A DNA stretch of 35,698 nt from a bacterium (GTDB lineage Bacteria > UBP6 > UBA1177): NCBI GenBank assembly GCA_017963125.1, contig JAGCUA010000022.1, positions 1 through 35,698 of the forward strand, in the 5' to 3' direction. Positions 30,885 to 35,698 of this stretch are shown here, piece by piece (position 1 is the first letter of the stretch; each line of letters opens with the position of its first letter). The notes below the pieces were generated by a model. It made no database searches and was not told the DNA's origin. It saw only the letters and a list, made by a program, of their open reading frames with translations. The translations under genes were made by a program, and so were the position numbers.

Positions 30885-30920
30885 ATTTCGAGACATGCAT
30901 TTTTTTTATTTTCTCGAAAT
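30885..30920. repeat. Nine-base inverted repeat at the end of the ketoacyl synthase gene
   Basis: ATTTCGAGA (30885-30893) and TCTCGAAAT (30912-30920) are perfect complements around an 18-base AT-rich centre. The right arm covers the last codons of the ketoacyl synthase and the left arm lies before the phosphatase. No T-run follows on either strand, so it is not a typical terminator. It may be an operator of the phosphatase gene or an mRNA 3' hairpin. Confidence 0.4.
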
Positions 30921-32096
30921 AGAATCGCCGGCAATCACAAGGCACGCGTTCGCGCCGCCGAAAGCGAACGAGTTCGAAAGACAGATTTTTGTTTGATGTA
31001 AATTGTTATTTTTATTGACAAAATTTAATTCTGGCATTTCTTCGTCAAAAACTCCGTCCCAGATCTGAGGCGGCAGTAAATTGTTTGTGATTGCGGCAAA
31101 ACATATCGCGAGTTCAAGTGCGCCTGCTGCTCCCAAAGTGTGGCCTGTTACCGGTTTTGTGGTCGAGCAGGGGACTTTGTAAGTTCCGAAAACGGCGTCA
31201 ACTGCTTTTGCTTCCATCGAGTCGTTGAATTTTGTCCCCGTGCCGTGGAGATTGATGTAATCAACTTCTTCAGGCTTTATCTTCGCGTTTGAAAGTGCTT
31301 TTTCTATTGCTTTTTTTGCTCCAATTCCGCTCGGATCTGGAGAAGTCATGTGATGAGCGTCACACGATTCTCCGTAACCAATAAGGCAAATCTTAGGCAC
31401 TGATTCGTCCAGAGGTTCTTTCGAGAGGACGAAAAACGCCGCTCCGTCGCCTAAAGTTATGCCCGATCTATTTTTGCTGAAAGGGTTTGTGATGCTGCCT
31501 GATATCGCTTCGAGCGAGGCGAAACCGTCCAAAGTGGTGTCTGATGCTATGTCGATCCCGCCGGCAACAGCCGCATCGCACAATCCCGATTTTATGAGTT
31601 CAGCAGCTTTGATTATCGCTCCTGCGCTTGAGGAGCACGCCGTCGAAAATGTGCAGACAGGGCCTTGTAAACCGTATTTTTCGGCAATGAAAGTCGAAAC
31701 ATAGTCCGCTCCCTGCATTTCGATCGAATAATCTTCGGGAAAAGTGCCGTTTTCAAAGTATTTCCGGTGTCCTGTGAGAGAAAACTCTGTCCCGTTGTCA
31801 CACGATCCGACGCAGACCGCGATCCTTTTTTCTCCGTATTTTGACTTTGCTTTTTCGATAATGCTGCCGATCTGGTCAAGTGCCGCTTCTTCGATCCTGA
31901 TTATTTTCATATCGAATCTGCCGGTAGACGGCGCGAGCACGTTTTCATCGATTCTTGCCGCAAAAAATGTGCTTCCGGAGAATGTTTCATAGCGTTTTAT
32001 TCCGCTCTGATCACCCGAAACAATTGAAGTGTAAAGTTCTTCCAGATTTGATCCGGCAGATGACATTATTCCGGGTTTTGACAAGTATATTTTCAT
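30906..32096 (-). CDS. Beta-ketoacyl-ACP synthase (KAS II/FabF-like)
   Basis: A 396-aa thiolase-fold condensing enzyme. The catalytic triad is present: Cys154 in FSTACSSSAGA, His in YINLHGTGT and His in TTKPVTGHTLGAAGALE. NSFAFGGANA closes the fold. It condenses malonyl-ACP with an acyl-ACP. It is somewhat shorter than FabF and more divergent at its N-terminus, resembling the stand-alone synthases of secondary lipid or aryl-polyene pathways. No ACP, ketoreductase or dehydratase is adjacent, so the pathway is undefined. GGAGG lies 4 bases before the ATG and a promoter with a palindrome lies upstream. Confidence 0.9.
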   Translation of the reverse strand: MKIYLSKPGIMSSAGSNLEELYTSIVSGDQSGIKRYETFSGSTFFAARIDENVLAPSTGRFDMKIIRIEEAALDQIGSIIEKAKSKYGEKRIAVCVGSCDNGTEFSLTGHRKYFENGTFPEDYSIEMQGADYVSTFIAEKYGLQGPVCTFSTACSSSAGAIIKAAELIKSGLCDAAVAGGIDIASDTTLDGFASLEAISGSITNPFSKNRSGITLGDGAAFFVLSKEPLDESVPKICLIGYGESCDAHHMTSPDPSGIGAKKAIEKALSNAKIKPEEVDYINLHGTGTKFNDSMEAKAVDAVFGTYKVPCSTTKPVTGHTLGAAGALELAICFAAITNNLLPPQIWDGVFDEEMPELNFVNKNNNLHQTKICLSNSFAFGGANACLVIAGDSISRK

Positions 32097-32126
32097 GCAA
32101 CCTCCACATCTCCAAAATAGAGTTAC

Positions 32127-32162
32127 ACTCGCGAGTTATAGTGAAAAACGACTTGAAAACAA
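32127..32162 (-). promoter_or_regulatory. Promoter and palindromic operator of the ketoacyl synthase gene
   Basis: On the - strand, TTGTTT (32162-32157) and TATAAC (32140-32135) are separated by 16 bases, 39-66 bases before the ATG at 32096. The perfect palindrome ACTCGCGAGT (32127-32136) overlaps the end of the -10 box and the expected initiation site. GAGTTA occurs as a direct repeat (+ strand 32120-32125 and 32133-32138). The placement fits a repressor site. Confidence 0.5.
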
Positions 32163-32208
32163 GAGAATGGAGTTTGAAATTAAGAATTTTACCTGCTTGT
32201 TTCAGCTT

Positions 32209-32571
32209 TTACCACCCGTCATCGGAGCAATTATTCGTATTGTAACCGTCACATGTCGAATTGCAGGTCGCGGTTTCGCTGACAAACCCTGAATTTGTAG
32301 AGACGTTTCCTGAAACGTCTAATTCCGTACAGTCTATCTGGCCTCCGTCACAGACTTCGTCACCTTCTACTATGCCGTTTCCGCAAAGTGCCGGAACGAA
32401 AAGTATTTGCGAAAGTTCATCGGGATCGCTTGCATCGAGTTTGTAGAGTCCGCCGTTTGTCGCGGCAAAAAGAGAATCCCCGTAAACTTCAAGATCGTTA
32501 ACGCGGCTGCTTGTCGAAAAAGATGGAACTAAAACAGGCATCATTGGATAGGAAATGTCGTAAATTTTTTC
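32209..32571 (-). pseudogene. Truncated LVIVD-repeat/Cys-rich protein remnant
   Basis: The frame is open from 32571, directly after a stop codon (TGA, 32574-32572), and reads KIYDISYPMMPVLVPSFSTS, then DLEVYGDSLFAATNGGLYKL. This matches the end of one LVIVD-type propeller repeat and the start of the next. It continues into CGNGIVEGDEVCDGG and a Cys-rich tail (TATCNSTCDGYNTNNC) of the kind used at the C-terminus of myxococcal surface proteins. The repeat array and signal peptide that should precede it are missing; the LRR gene ends 6 bases upstream. There is no ribosome-binding site for the ATG at 32544. It is best read as the 3' end of a larger gene cut off by recombination. Confidence 0.7.
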
Positions 32572-32576
32572 TCATC

Positions 32577-32695
32577 CTACTCTCCATCTCCTAAAGTTGT
32601 TGTATCCTCGCAGCTTTCCAGCTGTTCATTCATGCCGCCGACATGAGTTCCGTGTTCCATCAATTCTTCAAGAGGAGAGAAATCTTTGATGCAGT
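32577..32695. repeat. Direct repeat shared with 35580-35698
   Basis: From 32579 and from 35582 the first 55 bases are identical, and I count about six differences over 117 bases. The corresponding end of copy 2 (34073-34195) differs much more. The repeat is coding (LRR C-terminal caps) and could support recombination or gene conversion in the array. Confidence 0.75.
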
Positions 32696-34070
32696 TTTTA
32701 TCTACCCTTAGAATCGACAAACCTTTTCTGTTTCGGAGTGCTTCAACATTTTCTATTTTATTCGAACCAACATCCAAGTTTTTTAGTGCCGGAAACGATT
32801 CGTTATCTGCAAGACCTGACAAGTTCGTAATTTTATTGCCGACCAAATACAACTCATAAAGAGATTTTACATTCTTCAAAACAGGAACTTTGGTGAATTT
32901 ATTAAAAGAAACATCTAAAAATCCTACAGCTTCCAGTTCATTAAGTTTAATAAAATCCGCATCATTCAAATTATTATAAGTAAGTCTTAGTTCTGCAAGC
33001 GAATCAAGCCCTTGTAGATCAGGTAAGGTGTTAATATTATTATAATCTAATTGAAGAGTCTGTAACTTCTTTAAATTCACTATCTCCTTTGGAATTTCTT
33101 TGATTTGATTTTGGATCAACAACAAATGAGTTAAATTTACTAAATTTGTAGTCGGCAAAATATCCTTGATTTTGTTGTTGTCGCAACCAAGACGGGTCAA
33201 ATTTACCAAGCCTTTGATTGGCGAAATATCTTCGACATTGTTATAATGAAAAAACAGTGCCCTTAAATTTATCAATGAATTAAGTGGCGCTACATCTTTT
33301 ACACTATTGTGAACAAAAGATAAAAATTCAAGTGCCTGTAAGTTCCTGATATTTCTAGGTAAAAATGTTATTGTATTATGATCCATTTCCAATGTCTTAA
33401 GATTCACAAGCTGCTCTATCGGAGAAACATCTTGCAACTGTGTATTTTCTATTATAAGAGTTTCAAGATTCGTGAGAAATGAAAATGAGCCGTCAAGACA
33501 GGTCATGGTCTCAGAAGAGATCCCTACTTTTTTCAGCTTTTTTAATTTAGAAAGTGGCGTGAAATCGTAGACATTGCCGCCTGCATCTAAAAGCTCAGCA
33601 TATTCAAGATTTACCAATTTTTCGACACCGCGGAGATCCTTAACTGGCAGACCTATTTCCGTCACTTTTTCAAGATCTTCTTCTTGGATTTCATAATCCC
33701 AATCATAGTGAAGTGTTCCTCTTATCCAAATTTCAATTTTAGGATCGGCAAAGAAGCCTTCATAAGGTTCATCAGGAATTTCATCGTAGCAGCGTTTGTA
33801 ACCGTTGATCCGATCGGTATCGTCAAATTCTTCATATTCATCATCGTCTGGAACAGATTCTTCCGTATCGGAATCGTTGTCATCTGTTTCATCTGAATTA
33901 TCAACGATTTCAGAGCCTTGTGTGTCGAAATCTTCATCTTGAGTCTCGGAATCCTGCGAATCAATGTCTTCATCCGGCAGAATGTCAGTGTCGTTGGAAG
34001 AGTGGGAGGAAGAACAGGAAAAAAGGAGAAGAGCGATCACCACCCAAAACAAAATAAAGATTTTCTTCAT
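32577..34070 (-). CDS. LRR lipoprotein, copy 1 of the array
   Basis: A 497-aa surface lipoprotein. Lipobox LLLFSC gives Cys at about residue 19. Residues about 20-85 are a flexible Asp/Glu/Ser-rich spacer (e.g. DTDILPDEDIDSQDSETQDE). A conserved neck, INGYKRCYDEIPDEPYEGFF, leads to about 15 leucine-rich repeats of 21-23 residues of the internalin-like type, such as LVNLKTLEMDHNTITFLP. The cap has KNCIKDFSPLEEL and a Cys near the end (LESCEDTTTLGDGE). It probably binds a ligand or host surface; the partner is unknown. The ATG is 2 bases after the copy 2 stop, with GGAG inside that gene. The A+T content of the repeats is higher than that of the housekeeping genes. Confidence 0.88.
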   Translation of the reverse strand: MKKIFILFWVVIALLLFSCSSSHSSNDTDILPDEDIDSQDSETQDEDFDTQGSEIVDNSDETDDNDSDTEESVPDDDEYEEFDDTDRINGYKRCYDEIPDEPYEGFFADPKIEIWIRGTLHYDWDYEIQEEDLEKVTEIGLPVKDLRGVEKLVNLEYAELLDAGGNVYDFTPLSKLKKLKKVGISSETMTCLDGSFSFLTNLETLIIENTQLQDVSPIEQLVNLKTLEMDHNTITFLPRNIRNLQALEFLSFVHNSVKDVAPLNSLINLRALFFHYNNVEDISPIKGLVNLTRLGCDNNKIKDILPTTNLVNLTHLLLIQNQIKEIPKEIVNLKKLQTLQLDYNNINTLPDLQGLDSLAELRLTYNNLNDADFIKLNELEAVGFLDVSFNKFTKVPVLKNVKSLYELYLVGNKITNLSGLADNESFPALKNLDVGSNKIENVEALRNRKGLSILRVDKNCIKDFSPLEELMEHGTHVGGMNEQLESCEDTTTLGDGE

Positions 34071-34072
34071 TT

Positions 34073-35578
34073 TCAGTCTCCTTCTACAAATGTTATTGTT
34101 CTTTCACAGCTTTCCAACTGCTCATTCATTCCGCCGACATAAGTTCCGCGCGCTTTCAATTCTTCAAGAGGTGAGAAATCTTTGATACAGTTTTTATCTA
34201 CCCACAGAGTCGACAATCCTTTTCTGTTTCTGAATGCTTCAGCATTATCTATGTTATTTGATCCGACATCCAATCTTTTGAGTGCCGGAAACGATTCATT
34301 GTCTGCCAACCCCGATAAATCTGTAATATAATTATAATTCAAGTACAATTCTTTGAGAAATTTAAGGTTTTTCATAACCGGAACTTTTGTGATTTTATTC
34401 ATAGCAATATCTAAGAATTGGACATGTTCTAATCCATCAAGTTTCATAAGATCGTTATCGTTTAACTCATTATTGTCAAACCACAAAGTGTCAAGAGAAT
34501 CTAATCCGTTTAACTCTGGCAAATTGCTGATATTGTTGAAACTTAACTCAAGAGTCTGTAACTTTTTTAGATTGAGTATTTCTCCTGGAATTTCTTCAAT
34601 TTGGTTTTCGCTCAATCCCAAATAAGTCAATTTTGTCAAATTTGTGACAGCAGGAATATCTTTTATTCTATTATGTTTAACATTAAGCATGGTTAAATTT
34701 ATCAAGTCTTTCAATGGTGAAATATCTTCAACATAGTTATTACGAAAAAACAATTCTTTCAAATTTGTTAAAAATTTCAAAGCTGTAATATCTTTTACTC
34801 TGTTGTGAACAAAAGAGAAAAATTCAAGTTTCTGTAAATTCTCTATATTTTCAGGTAAAAACTCAATCTGGTTGTTCCCTAAGTCTAAAGTCTTCAGGTT
34901 TACAAGTTGTTCCACAGGTGAAACCTCTTTTAATTTTGTTTCTTCTATATTAAGGGTTTCAAGGGTCGTGAGAAGTGAAATCGAGCCGTCAAGACATGTC
35001 ATGCTGGTGGCATCAATTACGATTTTTTTTAATTTTTTCAGTTTGGAAAGCGGAGTATAATCATATATTTTGCCGGTTGAAATTTGAACAGATTCCAAAT
35101 TTATCAGTTTTTCAATACCGCGAATATCTTTGACAGACAAAAAAGTGATTTCTTTGATTTTTTCCAAATCTTCTTCTGTTAGTTCATAATCCTCATCATA
35201 TCCGAGATCTTCCTTGATTTGAGATTCGAGTTTCGAAGAAGCGAAAAAACCTTCATAAGGTCCTGCAGGAATTTTGTCGTAACAGCGTTTATAGCCGTTG
35301 ATAGGGTCTGTTTTTTCAAAAATCTCCTCAGCAGGTTCATCATCTGAATCCGAATCTAAAACTTCATCAAAATCATCAACAATTTCAGCTTCTTGCAAAT
35401 CAGAATCATCATCAATGGTTTCAGAATCCTGAGTGTCTGCATCGGCATCAACTGTTTCAGAATCCTGCGTATTGATGTCTGAATCCGGCAGAATGTCGGA
35501 ATCGTTTGAAGAGTTGGAGGAGGAGCAGGAAAACAGAAGAGCAACCAACATCCCAACCAAAATAAAACTTCTTTTCAT
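34073..35578 (-). CDS. LRR lipoprotein, copy 2 of the array
   Basis: A 501-aa paralogue of the neighbouring LRR lipoprotein with the same layout. It has a lipobox (ALLFSC, Cys about residue 17), an acidic spacer with a visible repeat (DADTQDSETIDDDSD), the neck INGYKRCYDKIPAGPYEGFF, leucine-rich repeats such as LVNLKTLDLGNNQIEFLP, and the cap KNCIKDFSPLEEL. Its last residues, ESCERTITFVEGD, differ from copies 1 and 3, which share ESCEDTTTLGDGE. The ATG at 35578 is preferred over the GTG/ATG-like codons before it because it lies one base after the stop of copy 3, with GGAGATGGAGAG just upstream. Confidence 0.88.
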   Translation of the reverse strand: MKRSFILVGMLVALLFSCSSSNSSNDSDILPDSDINTQDSETVDADADTQDSETIDDDSDLQEAEIVDDFDEVLDSDSDDEPAEEIFEKTDPINGYKRCYDKIPAGPYEGFFASSKLESQIKEDLGYDEDYELTEEDLEKIKEITFLSVKDIRGIEKLINLESVQISTGKIYDYTPLSKLKKLKKIVIDATSMTCLDGSISLLTTLETLNIEETKLKEVSPVEQLVNLKTLDLGNNQIEFLPENIENLQKLEFFSFVHNRVKDITALKFLTNLKELFFRNNYVEDISPLKDLINLTMLNVKHNRIKDIPAVTNLTKLTYLGLSENQIEEIPGEILNLKKLQTLELSFNNISNLPELNGLDSLDTLWFDNNELNDNDLMKLDGLEHVQFLDIAMNKITKVPVMKNLKFLKELYLNYNYITDLSGLADNESFPALKRLDVGSNNIDNAEAFRNRKGLSTLWVDKNCIKDFSPLEELKARGTYVGGMNEQLESCERTITFVEGD

Positions 35579-35579
35579 T

Positions 35580-35698
35580 TTACTCTCCATCTCCTAAAGT
35601 TGTTGTATCCTCGCAGCTTTCCAGCTGTTCATTCATTCCGCCGACATAAGTTCCGCGTTCCTTCAATTCTTCAAGAGGAGAAAAATCTTTGATGCAAT
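35580..35698 (-). CDS. LRR lipoprotein, copy 3 (partial, runs off the window)
   Basis: Only the last 38 codons or so are inside the window: CIKDFSPLEELKERGTYVGG, then MNEQLESCEDTTTLGDGE and TAA. This is the C-terminal cap of a third LRR lipoprotein of the same family, so the array continues beyond the window. Its DNA is almost the same as the end of copy 1. Confidence 0.85.
   Translation of the reverse strand, partial: CIKDFSPLEELKERGTYVGGMNEQLESCEDTTTLGDGE

Noticed and set aside
32209..32544. The Cys-rich 111-codon frame as an intact small protein gene
   Set aside because: It starts in the middle of a propeller repeat without a signal peptide or ribosome-binding site, although such Cys-rich tails belong to exported proteins.
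34720..35150. Short spaced similarities in the LRR region as a possible CRISPR or tandem DNA repeat
   Set aside because: The periodicity is that of 21-23-residue leucine-rich repeats in one reading frame; the DNA units differ and there are no constant repeats with unique spacers.

Overview
The window comes from a Gram-negative (diderm) bacterium. It encodes an OmpA-family protein, several signal-peptide beta-barrel candidates ending in aromatic residues, lipobox lipoproteins, a TolQ/ExbB-type channel and a type IV pilus retraction ATPase. The Asp-rich spacers behind the lipoprotein cysteines and a 'CGNGIVE...CDGG' cysteine-rich repeat are features I associate with myxococcal/deltaproteobacteria-like uncultured lineages. 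That placement is tentative. There are no rRNAs, no tRNA genes I could recognise, no CRISPR array and no insertion sequence.

Layout. (1) 1-227 holds a GC-rich, hairpin-rich leader and a promoter-like element, but no convincing gene. (2) 228-11199, + strand: an unknown protein, a possible 16-aa leader peptide, a MYG1-family hydrolase, two small membrane proteins, and then the most notable locus of the window. That locus is three different dynamin-like GTPases (3578, 6216, 9030) interleaved with a membrane-anchored coiled-coil protein (5603), a DUF1232/YkvA-like membrane protein (8523) and a hydrophobic Ala/Val-rich protein (10744). Spacing from 3578 to 10688 is 1-15 nt, so this looks like one transcription unit. 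A repeated element, GGAAAAAC-N11-CGCTTTA, lies 37-45 nt before three start codons in this region, with a degenerate fourth copy before the first GTPase. (3) 11226-24246, - strand: housekeeping and envelope genes in tight runs. These are ubiA-like plus an unknown gene; transglutaminase, histidine kinase, outer-membrane protein, trpS, ompA-like, nfnA/pyrK-like and exbB-like; and recA, pilT, nitrilase and cca. (4) 24421-27218, + strand: a lipoprotein combining an AMMECR1-like region with an alpha/alpha-toroid region, overlapping an RluA-family pseudouridine synthase. (5) 27215-35698, - strand: a DUF1566 lipoprotein behind three tandem paralogous beta-barrels; an LMW-PTP; a lone ketoacyl synthase; a truncated LVIVD/Cys-rich gene remnant; and a tandem array of LRR lipoproteins that runs off the window end.

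How the genes may work together. The three GTPases with their membrane-embedded neighbours are best read as a multi-component membrane-remodelling machine (tethering, fusion, repair or defence), since bacterial dynamins often work as paired, non-identical subunits. The - strand runs join translation (trpS, cca), DNA repair (recA) and envelope or motility genes (pilT, exbB-like, ompA-like) without an obvious pathway. Five sigma-70-like promoters in the - strand and lipoprotein regions all have 16-bp spacers. The 3' end of the window shows repeated local duplication (barrels and LRR lipoproteins) and a recombination-like junction.
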